Shown here: piece by piece, positions 36,762-45,237 of the stretch | Position numbering within the stretch: the stretch's first letter is position 1 | Layout of the letters: each line of letters opens with the position of its first letter | Assembly (NCBI RefSeq): GCF_017874615.1 | Contig: NZ_JAGIKV010000007.1 | Span: 124,001 to 188,000, forward strand | DNA length: 64,000 bases | Reading direction: 5' to 3' | From: Paenibacillus xylanexedens | GTDB lineage: Bacteria > Bacillota > Bacilli > Paenibacillales > Paenibacillaceae | Translations under genes and position numbers: made by a program | The notes under the pieces: generated by a model | Told to the model about the DNA's origin: nothing | The model's database searches: none | The model's input: the letters and a program-made list of their open reading frames with translations, nothing else

Positions 36762-37466
36762 GTGGAAGTAGATATCAGAACACAATTGCTCAGCATGGTT
36801 GAGCTGGAATATCAGAAATTCTCGGCTGCACTTATCCCCAACATCACGAATGTACTTGGTGTAAGGTTGCCAGCCTTACGAAAAATTGCCAAGCAACTTG
36901 CCGCCGGGGACTGGCGCACGTATCTGGAAACGGCAGAGGATGAATATTTTGAAGAAGTGATGTTGCAAGCGATGGTCATTGGACATGTACAGGCAGATCT
37001 GGACGAACTGTTAAAGGTAATTGAAACATTTGTACCGAAGATTGACAACTGGTCGGTGTGTGACAGCTTCTGTGCGGGACTGAAATATACGAAGGTTCAT
37101 TCGGAGCCCATGTGGGCGTTCTTGCAGCCCTATCTGAGATCAGAGCAGGAATATGAGATCCGGTTTGGTGTGGTAATGCTGTTGAATTTTTATCTGGATG
37201 AGAGATATATCGATCAGGTTCTATCCGCATTGGATCAGATTAGGCACGAGGCGTATTATGTGAAAATGGCAGTTGCTTGGGCCATCTCAATGGCTTATGT
37301 GAAACAACCTGAAGTGACCATGCGCTATCTGAAGCATAATACCTTGGACGATTTTACGTATAATAAGGCACTTCAGAAAATCACGGAGTCTTATCGCGTT
37401 GATCCGGAGAGCAAGCAGATGATCCGCAGTATGAAACGTAAGGTGAAGAAGCAGGTTACCTCCTAG
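36762..37466 (+). CDS. alkD: DNA alkylation repair enzyme (AlkD-like HEAT-repeat glycosylase)
   Basis: An all-helical protein of 234 residues built of HEAT-like repeats. AlkD enzymes remove positively charged alkyl bases such as 3-methyladenine and 7-methylguanine without base flipping. Family blocks visible are VRLPALRKIAKQL, NWSVCDSFCAGL (the W and D that contact the damaged nucleotide) and YYVKMAVAWAISMAYVK. The start is a GTG at 36762 with AAGGAGG ten bases upstream; an ATG nearby at 36753 opens a two-codon frame and is excluded. It lies 42 bases ahead of the Ogt gene, forming an alkylation-repair pair. Confidence 0.85.
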   Translation: MEVDIRTQLLSMVELEYQKFSAALIPNITNVLGVRLPALRKIAKQLAAGDWRTYLETAEDEYFEEVMLQAMVIGHVQADLDELLKVIETFVPKIDNWSVCDSFCAGLKYTKVHSEPMWAFLQPYLRSEQEYEIRFGVVMLLNFYLDERYIDQVLSALDQIRHEAYYVKMAVAWAISMAYVKQPEVTMRYLKHNTLDDFTYNKALQKITESYRVDPESKQMIRSMKRKVKKQVTS

Positions 37467-37508
37467 TTCTAGCATTAAGCATTCCACCAGGGAGAGGGCG
37501 GTAAACGA

Positions 37509-38063
37509 ATGAGAAAAAAGTTGATGTACACTACGATGCAGTTGGACGGTCGTCCATGGGTGCTGCTCGCTACGGAACAGGGATTGTGCCGAGTGGTCAT
37601 GCCCAACGAAACACTGGAGGACTGGAATGGCTGGATACAGAAAGTTGCACCTGGCGTGGAACTGGAAGAGAACGAACCTGCTCTGAAACGGACAGGTATG
37701 ATGGACTGGTTGCAGTCCTATTTTGCAGGGGAACCGATGGCTTATACAGATGCAATCCCACTGGACTTGATCGGAACGAACTTCCAGCAGGAGGTATGGA
37801 GAGAGCTAGGGCGTGTGCCTTACGGTGAAATTCGGACCTATGGTGATATAGCTGCTGCGATTGGAAGACCATCGGCTGTGCGAGCGGTTGGTGCTGCAAA
37901 TGGGGCCAATCCAATTCCGGTTCTGCTACCCTGCCACCGCATTATTGGGGCTAATCGCAAGCTGACCGGGTTCCGGGGAGGTTTGGAGATGAAGCGCAGA
38001 CTGCTGGATATCGAACAGATTGAAGGCGTGACCGATGGAGGGCATGCGCGGTTTCATTTTTAA
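37509..38063 (+). CDS. ogt: Methylated-DNA-protein-cysteine methyltransferase
   Basis: A protein of 184 residues that transfers the alkyl group from O6-alkylguanine to its own cysteine. The active site is IPVLLPCHRIIG (PCHR), preceded by the DNA-binding helix GRPSAVRAVGAANGANP with the arginine finger and followed by LTGFRGGLEMKRRLL. An N-terminal ~75-residue domain of the Ogt/Ada type is present. It is co-directional with the AlkD-like gene. No Ada-type zinc domain is attached, so it is unlikely to act as a regulator itself. Confidence 0.93.
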   Translation: MRKKLMYTTMQLDGRPWVLLATEQGLCRVVMPNETLEDWNGWIQKVAPGVELEENEPALKRTGMMDWLQSYFAGEPMAYTDAIPLDLIGTNFQQEVWRELGRVPYGEIRTYGDIAAAIGRPSAVRAVGAANGANPIPVLLPCHRIIGANRKLTGFRGGLEMKRRLLDIEQIEGVTDGGHARFHF

Positions 38064-38103
38064 TGGAAGAGGGAACATAGAAGATTAAGGTGATATGGAC
38101 AGG

Positions 38104-38132
38104 GCAGGCACTTCATTGTGCCTGTTTTTTTG
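38104..38132 (+). terminator. Terminator
   Basis: CAGGCAC pairs with GTGCCTG around a short loop, followed by seven T. It closes the alkylation-repair pair. Confidence 0.85.
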
Positions 38133-38286
38133 CATGTATTAAGGTAGCGTAATACAAACGTTCCGCATATGGAACACCAACGTTTTACGTGTTTTTGCCC
38201 GGTGAAACCGTATGGTACCATGGATCATAGATTAACAATCAGGATCCGGGGGACGTAATGCCGGGTAAGAAAAGAGGGATGACATA

Positions 38287-39513
38287 ATGAAGCAGGCTTA
38301 TTGGTTAACAAACGTGACTGTGGAGCGGGGGTATGTTCGGGAGGGGGAACAGGTGACGGGGACACGGACAAGCCCCGCTCATCTGCGGATTGAAGATGGA
38401 GTGCTTGCGGAGATTGTGGAAGGAAACAACCCGCTGTCTAGCGATCTCCCACAAGTAGATGGCAAGGGACTTCTGCTGCTGCCTTCGTTCGAGGAGGCAC
38501 ATATTCATCTGGATAAAACGTACTACGATGGGCCGTGGACAGCGGTTAAACGTATCTCCAGTATTTTCGAACGTATTGAAGAAGAGAAGGTTCTGTTGCC
38601 CAAGTTGCTACCAAATGCGAAGCGTCAAGCGGAGAGTATTCTGACCTTGATCCAGGGGTACGGCTCGACTCATGTACGTAGTCATTGCAATATTGAACCC
38701 GTCAGTGGCTTGAAAAGACTGGAAGCGACGCGGCAGGCTCTGGAATCATTTACGGGCAAAATCTCTTCGGAGATCGTGGCTTTCCCGCAGCATGGACTGC
38801 TTCGCTCCCATTCAGTGGAGCTTATGGGCCAAGCGATGAAGGAAGGGGCAACACATGTGGGCGGACTTGATCCTCATACGGTGGACGAACAGATCGAGAA
38901 ATCACTGAACGCCATGGTTGAACTGGCTGTTCAGCACCAGGCGGGCATAGATATTCATCTGCATGATGGCGGGCAGGCTGGCAAACAAACGCTGCTGGAG
39001 CTCGCGAATCTGACCGAAGCAGCAGGGCTTCAGGGTAAAGTTACGGTAAGTCATGCGTTCTGGTTCGCCCGCGCAGAGCAGCAGGAAGCAGAAGACATGG
39101 CGCAGCGAATGGCCTCGCTCGGGATGAGCATTGCTTCCACGGTGCCCATTGGCAGAACGATGATGCCTCTTCCCATGCTCCACCGTATGGGCGTGAATGT
39201 GAAGCTGGCCACAGACAGCCTGACGGATCATTGGTCTCCTTTTGGTAATGGGGATATGCTTGAGAAAGCGGGACGATTCGCAGAACTGTACGGATATAGT
39301 GACGAACTGTCCTTGTCTCAATCTTTGGCATGGGTAACAGGGGGTATTACACCGCTGGATTCACAAGGGGAACAAGTCTGGCCGAAGGTAGGCGACACCG
39401 CGAGTTTTGTATTGGTGCATGCGAGTTGTTCGGCGGAAGCCGTTGCACGGCGATCTGCGCGGCAGGCCGTATGGTACAAGGGGCAATTGATCAGCGGATC
39501 AACAGCGGATTGA
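38287..39513 (+). CDS. Amidohydrolase-family protein (cytosine deaminase-like)
   Basis: A metal-dependent hydrolase of 408 residues. The metal ligands are visible: HIH in FEEAHIHLDKT (the E-A-H-x-H-L-D-K-T block is typical of CodA-like deaminases), H in VRSHCNIEP, H in IDIHLHDGG, H in VSHAFW and D in KLATDSLTDHWSP. Substrates of this group include cytosine, creatinine, and N-isopropylammelide-type rings; the exact one is unknown. It is a single-gene unit between two terminators. AAGAGGGATGACATA precedes the start. Confidence 0.85.
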   Translation: MKQAYWLTNVTVERGYVREGEQVTGTRTSPAHLRIEDGVLAEIVEGNNPLSSDLPQVDGKGLLLLPSFEEAHIHLDKTYYDGPWTAVKRISSIFERIEEEKVLLPKLLPNAKRQAESILTLIQGYGSTHVRSHCNIEPVSGLKRLEATRQALESFTGKISSEIVAFPQHGLLRSHSVELMGQAMKEGATHVGGLDPHTVDEQIEKSLNAMVELAVQHQAGIDIHLHDGGQAGKQTLLELANLTEAAGLQGKVTVSHAFWFARAEQQEAEDMAQRMASLGMSIASTVPIGRTMMPLPMLHRMGVNVKLATDSLTDHWSPFGNGDMLEKAGRFAELYGYSDELSLSQSLAWVTGGITPLDSQGEQVWPKVGDTASFVLVHASCSAEAVARRSARQAVWYKGQLISGSTAD

Positions 39514-39531
39514 GGAAAATAGAGCGGGTGA

Positions 39532-39555
39532 AGCCACGGGAAACCGTGGTTTTTT
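39532..39555 (+). terminator. Terminator
   Basis: CCACGG pairs with CCGTGG around GGAAA-like loop bases, followed by six T. Confidence 0.75.
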
Positions 39556-39641
39556 GGCATGGGAGAAAAAGAGGAAAGAACTGTTCGCATATACCACATT
39601 CTGGGTTATGATGGACGTAGTTAATGAAGGGAGTAATACAA

Positions 39642-40052
39642 ATGAAGATTGAGTATGCAACGGAAGCTGACTACGACTATATCATTGAAAGAGATCGGCA
39701 TATCCATCAGCCACTTGTGAAAACGAAGATTAGTGAGAAAGAAGTATTCATCCTATGGGACGAGGAAGAGGGATCAAGAGTTGGATGGATGAGGTACGGT
39801 TACTTTTGGGACAACCTTCCCTTCATGAATATGATCTGGATTGATGAACCCTATCGAAACGGCGGATATGGAAAAAAAGTGGTGCATCACTGGGAAAATT
39901 TAATGAAGCAACAAGGCTTCGATACGGTGATGACTTCAACACAATCAGACGAACATGCCCAACATTTCTATCGAAAGCTGGGGTATGTTGATGCAGGGGC
40001 TCTGTTGCTGGATACACAACCTCTGGAGATTATGTTAATCAAGAAAATTTAG
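39642..40052 (+). CDS. GNAT-family N-acetyltransferase
   Basis: A protein of 136 residues with the GNAT fold. The acetyl-CoA loop is IDEPYRNGGYGKKVV (the R/Q-x-x-G-x-G/A pattern appears as RNGGYG), and HAQHFYRKLGYVDAG is the C-terminal strand-helix. The ATG at 39642 has GAAGGGAG eight bases upstream. First of three adjacent GNAT genes on the same strand. The substrate is not apparent. Confidence 0.85.
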   Translation: MKIEYATEADYDYIIERDRHIHQPLVKTKISEKEVFILWDEEEGSRVGWMRYGYFWDNLPFMNMIWIDEPYRNGGYGKKVVHHWENLMKQQGFDTVMTSTQSDEHAQHFYRKLGYVDAGALLLDTQPLEIMLIKKI

Positions 40053-40078
40053 TAAATAAGCTGCAAGGAGAGATGATT

Positions 40079-40534
40079 GTGGATATAGAGCAAGTGACGT
40101 TACAACCTATAACCAAAGAAAATGAACTTATGTGCATCTACCTTAAACCACGGGAAGATCAGCTGGATTTGGTCGCAAGCAATGCAGATTCATTGATTCA
40201 TGCGACGAAGGAGATTACGTCCAAACCATACGGCATTTTGGCAGAGGATCAGATGGTTGGTTTTATTTTATTTGATAACGAGATCTACAATGACGGGTAT
40301 TACTGGATTCTGCGCTTCATGATTGACGAGAAGTACCAGGGGAAGGGTTACGGTAAACTTGCTATTCAAGAAGTGATTCGTATGTTGCAAGAGAGAAGTG
40401 ACTGCCAGCAAATCAGGGTATCCCATGTTCCGCATAACATTGCGGCAAATGCGCTGTATAAGCGTTGCGGGTTTCAAGAAACGGGTGAGTTTGAAGACAA
40501 CGGTGATATCATTTTAAGTTATCAAGTGAGGTAA
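40079..40534 (+). CDS. GNAT-family N-acetyltransferase (SpeG/RimI-like)
   Basis: A protein of 151 residues. Motif A is RFMIDEKYQGKGYGKLAIQEVI (Q-G-K-G-Y-G), followed by NIAANALYKRCGFQETGEFEDNGDIIL. The central pattern (PYGILAEDQMVGFILFDNE ... YYWILRFMID) resembles spermine/spermidine acetyltransferases of the BltD/PaiA-like set, so a polyamine or small amine is a reasonable guess. I choose GTG at 40079, eight bases after AAGGAG; ATG 40073 lies only two bases after it. Confidence 0.85.
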   Translation: MDIEQVTLQPITKENELMCIYLKPREDQLDLVASNADSLIHATKEITSKPYGILAEDQMVGFILFDNEIYNDGYYWILRFMIDEKYQGKGYGKLAIQEVIRMLQERSDCQQIRVSHVPHNIAANALYKRCGFQETGEFEDNGDIILSYQVR

Positions 40535-40551
40535 CAGGGAGGGCAAGCTTG

Positions 40552-40980
40552 ATGATAAGAGAGGCAGAAGCTAGGGATGCAGCGGTTATTGAAAGGCTGT
40601 ATACAGAATTATTGCCGAACAACTTAAACACGAAGGTACTGGCAGAACGGATTGAAGAAGTTCGGAATAACCCAAACAGTTTCTTGTTCGTGTATGAACT
40701 GGGTGATCAGGTAATCGGAACGGCTCATTTACATATTTGTCTGGATGCTTTGGTGGAAAATAGACCATTCGGCGTAGTTGAGCGGGTTATCATTACGGAA
40801 CATGTGCAGAGCAAGGGATATGGATCTGAATTGATGAAACATATAGAGCATGTATGTGAGCAGAAAAATTGTGTGAAGTTGTTTCTTACGAGCGGATCAT
40901 CCAGAAACGAAGCACATCACTTTTATACGAAATTGGGGTACAACGGAGAATCCAGCAAGGCATTTAAAAAGTATTTATAA
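40552..40980 (+). CDS. GNAT-family N-acetyltransferase
   Basis: A protein of 142 residues with motif A RVIITEHVQSKGYGSELMKHIE and a C-terminal HHFYTKLGYNG. It follows the previous GNAT gene by 17 bases, so the three form a run of GNAT genes probably on one transcript. GGGAGGG precedes the start. The substrate is unknown; the general shape is that of the PhnO/YhbS-like group. Confidence 0.85.
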   Translation: MIREAEARDAAVIERLYTELLPNNLNTKVLAERIEEVRNNPNSFLFVYELGDQVIGTAHLHICLDALVENRPFGVVERVIITEHVQSKGYGSELMKHIEHVCEQKNCVKLFLTSGSSRNEAHHFYTKLGYNGESSKAFKKYL

Positions 40981-41021
40981 CTTATAACATTCATCAAGGA
41001 AAAGGAAGTAGAAGCAAAGAA

Positions 41022-41759
41022 ATGAAAGATAACAAACATCCAGTTCAAGATCTCCGACTCATCGTTACCTTGCTCGTGGCTACTCTTTGTTGTCTAGGTG
41101 TTGTGATGTATTTACGTGCCCAAACAGATACGAATATGTATCGATTTTTAAGTTGGGATATGTTCCTGGCATGGGTACCATTCATCATCTCATCCTGCAT
41201 TAGATACATATTCAATAAGAAATTAACCACAACGTGCATGATATGTATGGGGCTGATGTGTGGAGTATGGCTCTTTTTTCTGCCCAATGCGGCCTATCTT
41301 TTTACGGAGATTCTGCATTCATTCAGATATTTTGATGCTCAAGGGGAGGTTAGATTTTGGGTTAATATTGATTTTTGGTATGGACTCACCTTGACGTTTG
41401 CCGTAGCGATCATCGGATTGCTGCTCTCGACTTGTTCGATCATTCAAATCCATGGCATGTTAAACAAATTAGTTAATAGGTACATTAGTATGATGGTTGT
41501 CGGTGTTATTTTGCTATTGAGCAGTATAGGGGTCTACATTGGTAGATTTAATCGGTGGAATTCGTGGGATGTATTATCCCGACCTGGGAAGATCTTTGTG
41601 GATCTTGTGAATGATTTTAATGCAGCGAACAGCATAATGGTTGAGTTTGTCGTCATTGTATTTACGGTTCAACTTTTTGGCTACGTTATCGTATCTTTGC
41701 TAACCGCAAGGTCTAACAGTTCATCTTCATTTGAAAGGGCAAAGGATCTGAAATTATGA
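41022..41759 (+). CDS. DUF1361 family membrane protein
   Basis: A protein of 245 residues with six to seven transmembrane segments. The DUF1361 signatures WVPFIISSCIRY, LFFLPNAAYLFTEILHS and GRFNRWNSWDVLSRP are present. Function is unknown. Its stop overlaps the start of the next gene (ATGA), so they are translationally coupled. Confidence 0.85.
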   Translation: MKDNKHPVQDLRLIVTLLVATLCCLGVVMYLRAQTDTNMYRFLSWDMFLAWVPFIISSCIRYIFNKKLTTTCMICMGLMCGVWLFFLPNAAYLFTEILHSFRYFDAQGEVRFWVNIDFWYGLTLTFAVAIIGLLLSTCSIIQIHGMLNKLVNRYISMMVVGVILLLSSIGVYIGRFNRWNSWDVLSRPGKIFVDLVNDFNAANSIMVEFVVIVFTVQLFGYVIVSLLTARSNSSSSFERAKDLKL

Positions 41760-42141
41760 AGGTGATAACGCAGGAAATCACGGAAGAATTATTGGCTGTG
41801 ATGGATATGTACCAAAGAATCGCGCGGCAATTGATCGACCAACTGATATTGGAAACCGATCAGCCTGATCGGACGGAAATTCTCGAAGGTGCGTACCATT
41901 TGCTGACCAATGCGGATGTAATCTACGGAGAAGAAGAATTAACGGGAAATTGGTATTTTGATGTTCACGGCGAGCATTGTATGTTCAAGAATACAGAAAC
42001 AGGGCAGACATTAGAGGTTTTCCTTGGTAGTCTTCGTATTTCGAGAATCCGTTTAAGGACATGTTGGATTTCTTCGAACGTATGGAGGCACAGCATGTGT
42101 TAATTCATGTTCACGGGGTGGCGTATAGAAAAATGATTTGA
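41756..42141 (+). pseudogene. Unrecognised small protein gene with a frameshift
   Basis: From the ATG at 41756 the frame encodes ~90 residues of plausible protein (LTGNWYFDVHGEHCMFKNTE...TLEV), then an unlikely arginine/tryptophan-rich tail to a stop at 42101-42103. From about 42031 the -1 frame encodes a convincing continuation: SSYFENPFKDMLDFF, then AQHVLIHVHGVAYRKMI and TGA at 42139-42141. One missing base near 42027-42034 explains this. The -1 frame carries a TAG just before, so ordinary programmed slippage further upstream would not work. I do not know the family. Either a true inactivating deletion or an assembly error. Confidence 0.65.
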
Positions 42142-42179
42142 TTGCTTGCCATTGAATTAAAACTGAGGAGGAATTACGT

Positions 42180-43124
42180 ATGGGTTTAACTGAGTGGTCT
42201 ACAGATATTCTTCAATATGATCTGTCGGATGAATATTCGATTCGCAAAGCTGATTTTGCCGAATGGGGATTATATTGCACGGTTTATTATGATATGCGTT
42301 ATGTCGGATTTTTCAGGGAAGAAGAGTTCAGTTCTTCCAAGATCAGTGCCTACTGGATTTACAAGGGGGAAAGCAAAATAGGTGGCGTGAGAATGGAGCC
42401 TAACCGGATGTATCATTTGTTTTTTGTCCCGCCATTCCAGCAGTGCTTTGAGGTATTGAAGCTTCTGAAGCATAAATTATTACAGTGGTCGGATCGCACC
42501 AAACGCATTCTGACCTTTGAGATTCTTCCAGACCAAGTTGATCTATACGCAAGAGCTGGATTCTGGCCAGTAGAGTTCAGATGTCGCTGGATGCAGCGGC
42601 CTACAGATCATTTTGAAATCGAATGGGACAGCAGGGTAACCGTGAAGAGTCCAGAGATTATTGAAAGTGAAACCGGCAATAGAAAATATGTGAATGAAGA
42701 TGAGATTGCTCAATGTGACCTGGAGAGTTTTGCAGGAAGTCTTGAAGCTACACGAAGAAAACATACCACGCTTGCAGATTTTATTCCAAATGATGACCCT
42801 AATTATACGAATGAGATTCTAACTCAGGCATCTACACTTGTATACGATAAGGAAACGGGGCAGCTTATTGCCAACTGTCGTCTTTGTCTGCAGGATAATC
42901 AGGCTGCCGTATATAGCATAGGGGTTCGGCCGGCATATAGAGGAAGAGGGCTTGCTACACTGATGTTACAGAGAGCTTTGAATGCGCTTAAGGGTCAGTA
43001 TCCCGTGCTGCGATTGTATGTGATGCAAGGAAATGATGCGGAGTCCGTGTATCTGAATCTGGGCTTTATTCCGGGTGTGCAGGAGATTCAGACGATGTAT
43101 ATTCCTGAGGAGGAATCACAATGA
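42180..43124 (+). CDS. Two-lobed GNAT-family N-acetyltransferase
   Basis: A protein of 314 residues. The C-terminal lobe (~190-310) is a full GNAT domain with SIGVRPAYRGRGLATLMLQRAL (R-G-R-G-L-A) and ESVYLNLGFIPG. The N-terminal ~170 residues also look like a GNAT fold that lacks a clear acetyl-CoA loop, the duplicated layout of MshD-like or Eis-like enzymes. The stop overlaps the start of the metallophosphoesterase gene (ATGA). GAGGAGG precedes the start. Confidence 0.82.
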   Translation: MGLTEWSTDILQYDLSDEYSIRKADFAEWGLYCTVYYDMRYVGFFREEEFSSSKISAYWIYKGESKIGGVRMEPNRMYHLFFVPPFQQCFEVLKLLKHKLLQWSDRTKRILTFEILPDQVDLYARAGFWPVEFRCRWMQRPTDHFEIEWDSRVTVKSPEIIESETGNRKYVNEDEIAQCDLESFAGSLEATRRKHTTLADFIPNDDPNYTNEILTQASTLVYDKETGQLIANCRLCLQDNQAAVYSIGVRPAYRGRGLATLMLQRALNALKGQYPVLRLYVMQGNDAESVYLNLGFIPGVQEIQTMYIPEEESQ

Positions 43125-43861
43125 AGGTTGCCATCTTAACCGATATTCATGGGAATTTTCCTGCGCTTCAAGCGGTATTGGCTGATATCGATTCCAGAGA
43201 AGACATTGAGCATACATTTTGCTTGGGGGATATGATCGGTATTGGCCCTTACTCCAATGAAGTAATCGAGATGTTGTACAGTCGTAAAAATATGATAGCG
43301 ATCTCAGGGAATCACGAAGAGGCCGTATTGAGTTTGCTCCAAAATAAGGGGCCATTAGAAGGGCATAAAGGCATAGCCGAACATCACGAATGGATTGGTC
43401 AACATCTAAGTGCAGAATCGATCAAGAGAATACAAGCTCTACCGAAATTTGTTGAAAAAGAGGTAGAAGGACATCGGTTCCTTTTGACTCACTATCATAT
43501 GAACAACGACAAGCTGGATGTCATCGATAAAGAACCATCCGGAACCAAATTGGATGCAATATATCAGGGGACGGCCCATGATTTGGTTTGTTTTGGTCAT
43601 TATCATATTCTTCATTATTATAAGACAGATCAAAGAGTATATATGAATCCGGGCGCTTTAGGCTGTAACGATCTTGCTATTGCCAGATACGGGATCGTGG
43701 ATCTCCAAGAGGGCAAACTGAATGTGAAATTCATTGGCGTTCCATATGACAATAGAGAGTATCTACAATCGTATGAACGGTTGAACGTTCCGGATCGGGC
43801 TTTTATTTTGAAGGCATTCCATGGAAATCAGTTGGAAAGAGAGGACAGTGAACGTTCGTAG
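43121..43861 (+). CDS. Calcineurin-like metallophosphoesterase (YfcE/MJ0936-like)
   Basis: A protein of 246 residues with the five metal motifs: D-x-H in ILTDIHGNFPAL, GD in FCLGDMIGIGP, GNHE in AISGNHEEAV, H in LTHYH and G-H-x-H in CFGHYHILH. These enzymes hydrolyse phosphodiesters or nucleotides such as cAMP, Ap4A-like molecules or unknown substrates. It is coupled with the upstream GNAT gene and precedes a small membrane peptide gene. The unusual HYH within LLTHYHMN suggests an extra metal-proximal histidine. Confidence 0.87.
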   Translation: MKVAILTDIHGNFPALQAVLADIDSREDIEHTFCLGDMIGIGPYSNEVIEMLYSRKNMIAISGNHEEAVLSLLQNKGPLEGHKGIAEHHEWIGQHLSAESIKRIQALPKFVEKEVEGHRFLLTHYHMNNDKLDVIDKEPSGTKLDAIYQGTAHDLVCFGHYHILHYYKTDQRVYMNPGALGCNDLAIARYGIVDLQEGKLNVKFIGVPYDNREYLQSYERLNVPDRAFILKAFHGNQLEREDSERS

Positions 43862-43894
43862 CAATGTGCTGCTACTTTGGAAAGGAGAGATGTC

Positions 43895-44044
43895 ATGGGA
43901 ATGATCATTATGTTGGTGGTGTATCTGTTCCTCGGTATTTATGTTGTGAAAGTTGGAATAGATAACTCCAAAAATAGCCAGCACACCAAAGAAATATTAT
44001 CAGAGTTAAGGGAGATTAAGGAACTGTTGAAAGAGCGAAGGTAA
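43895..44044 (+). CDS. Small membrane protein (49 residues)
   Basis: ATG 43895 follows AAAGGAG at seven bases. The product has one transmembrane helix (MIIMLVVYLFLGIYVVKVGI) and a charged helical tail (EILSELREIKELLKERR) that could form a coiled coil. It lies 34 bases behind the metallophosphoesterase gene, so it is probably in the same operon. I recognise no family, but the ribosome site and amphipathic tail argue that it is real. Confidence 0.6.
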   Translation: MGMIIMLVVYLFLGIYVVKVGIDNSKNSQHTKEILSELREIKELLKERR

Positions 44045-44095
44045 AGATTGATTAGGCTTGTGCTTCAAAATTAGCTGAGGAGCAGCATTTTCGGA

Positions 44096-44128
44096 TGCCT
44101 CCCTCTCCTGTAGGTCAGGAAAGGGAGG
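44096..44128. terminator. Hairpin between convergent genes
   Basis: CCTCCCTCTCCTG pairs with CAGGAAAGGGAGG around TAGGT. U-runs on both sides are weak. Confidence 0.55.
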
Positions 44129-44154
44129 ATTCTTGTGCAGCGCAGCTAGCCACT

Positions 44155-45057
44155 TTAACCCAATACACGAATAACAATATCCTGATCATGGTTACCAAAA
44201 CCGGCACCATAGATCGTTAATCCCCCTACGTTGGGGCTTTCCTCGTCAACTGTGAAGCGTAGCGTCCAGAACGGTTCGCTAAGCTTAATATCCGCGAGAG
44301 TAATGTCTGACATCGACTCACCATCCATATAGGTACCGGAACCATCAATACGAATGGTCTTCAATAAACCATACTGATTCACATTACGATGCCACCATTC
44401 TGGTGTATATTTGCCGCGTGCTGCTCTGCCAAAGTCGGCAGGGCTTGTCCACGTTCCAAGTGAAATGCCATTGAAGGTGAAACGAATATCGGAAGGCCAA
44501 TGATCTCGCAATCCCGGAGCTTCAGACGCCAGTTCCATCGAAATTTCAATAGCATCGGTTGTCTGGTCAGGAAGGACAAAGTTGGGTGTTTTATATTCAA
44601 CATAGCCCTTCCCAAACCACAAGATAGCGGCGTGAACACGTTCAGGATCAAGGAAGTAACGCGGATCATCCCATACACCGATTTCTTTCTCAAGTGTCCC
44701 TAGCCCACAGGTGGGGTGGATATCAAAAGCAGTATAGTGTCCTACGGATATTGTCTGCTCTCTGGTTCGTGAAGTTTGGCTTGCGGATGGCAGCTCGATC
44801 TCAATCTGATCTTGCTTGAGGTAACATAATTTGTGCGTCCCTCCGTTGATCCGAACTCGCCTGCTCCCAATTAGACCCACATCCTCCAGTTTGCGAATAT
44901 GCATCGTGACAATAGAGGGGCTAAGCTCTAAGGCTGCGGCAATATCCTTCACATTCATTTCGCGATCTGCAATCATATCCATGATTCTCCATCTGACTTC
45001 GCTTGCAAGTGCCTCATATAAAGGAAGGAACTGGGGTTCCCCATTTGCTTTAATCAT
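44155..45057 (-). CDS. ArsR-type regulator with long C-terminal domain
   Basis: A protein of 300 residues. The first ~85 form a winged helix of ArsR type (LASEVRWRIMDMIADREMNVKDIAAALELSPSIVTMHIRKLEDVGLI). The ~210-residue rest is beta-rich and ends in GGLTIYGAGFGNHDQDIVIRV, probably a sugar- or ligand-binding sandwich domain. It is divergent from the GH43 gene and likely controls it. An inverted repeat lies exactly within its own promoter (45101-45118), which points to self-repression. Confidence 0.8.
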   Translation of the reverse strand: MIKANGEPQFLPLYEALASEVRWRIMDMIADREMNVKDIAAALELSPSIVTMHIRKLEDVGLIGSRRVRINGGTHKLCYLKQDQIEIELPSASQTSRTREQTISVGHYTAFDIHPTCGLGTLEKEIGVWDDPRYFLDPERVHAAILWFGKGYVEYKTPNFVLPDQTTDAIEISMELASEAPGLRDHWPSDIRFTFNGISLGTWTSPADFGRAARGKYTPEWWHRNVNQYGLLKTIRIDGSGTYMDGESMSDITLADIKLSEPFWTLRFTVDEESPNVGGLTIYGAGFGNHDQDIVIRVLG

Positions 45058-45100
45058 CTGTACAACTCCCTACCCTCAATCTCCTAAAATCACATATATA

Positions 45101-45118
45101 TTAATTTAATAAAATTAA
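45101..45118. promoter_or_regulatory. Candidate operator in the ArsR/GH43 divergent promoter
   Basis: TTAATTT-AATA-AAATTAA, seven-base perfect arms. On the minus strand it occupies the spacer between TTGGAG and an ATATAT -10-like sequence of the regulator gene. Confidence 0.5.
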
Positions 45119-45189
45119 CTCCAAGATGCAATCCAAATTCATTGCAAGTTTACACTCAATGGTGTTTAATTTTTTTAGTTGTTACGAAG

Positions 45190-45219
45190 TTGAATTCTTA
45201 TATTTGTGAATTTTATAAT
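45190..45219 (+). promoter_or_regulatory. Promoter of the GH43 gene
   Basis: TTGAAT (45190-45195), 18-base spacer, TATAAT (45214-45219). Transcription would begin near 45226, leaving a leader of only about 12 bases. Confidence 0.5.
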
Positions 45220-45237
45220 AAGAGGTGGAGTGGAGTA

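Noticed and set aside
42014..42034. Programmed -1 frameshifting in the gene at 41756.
   Set aside because: The -1 frame contains TAG just before the good continuation, so slippage at the earlier GTTTTC would terminate; no slippery heptamer is placed after it.
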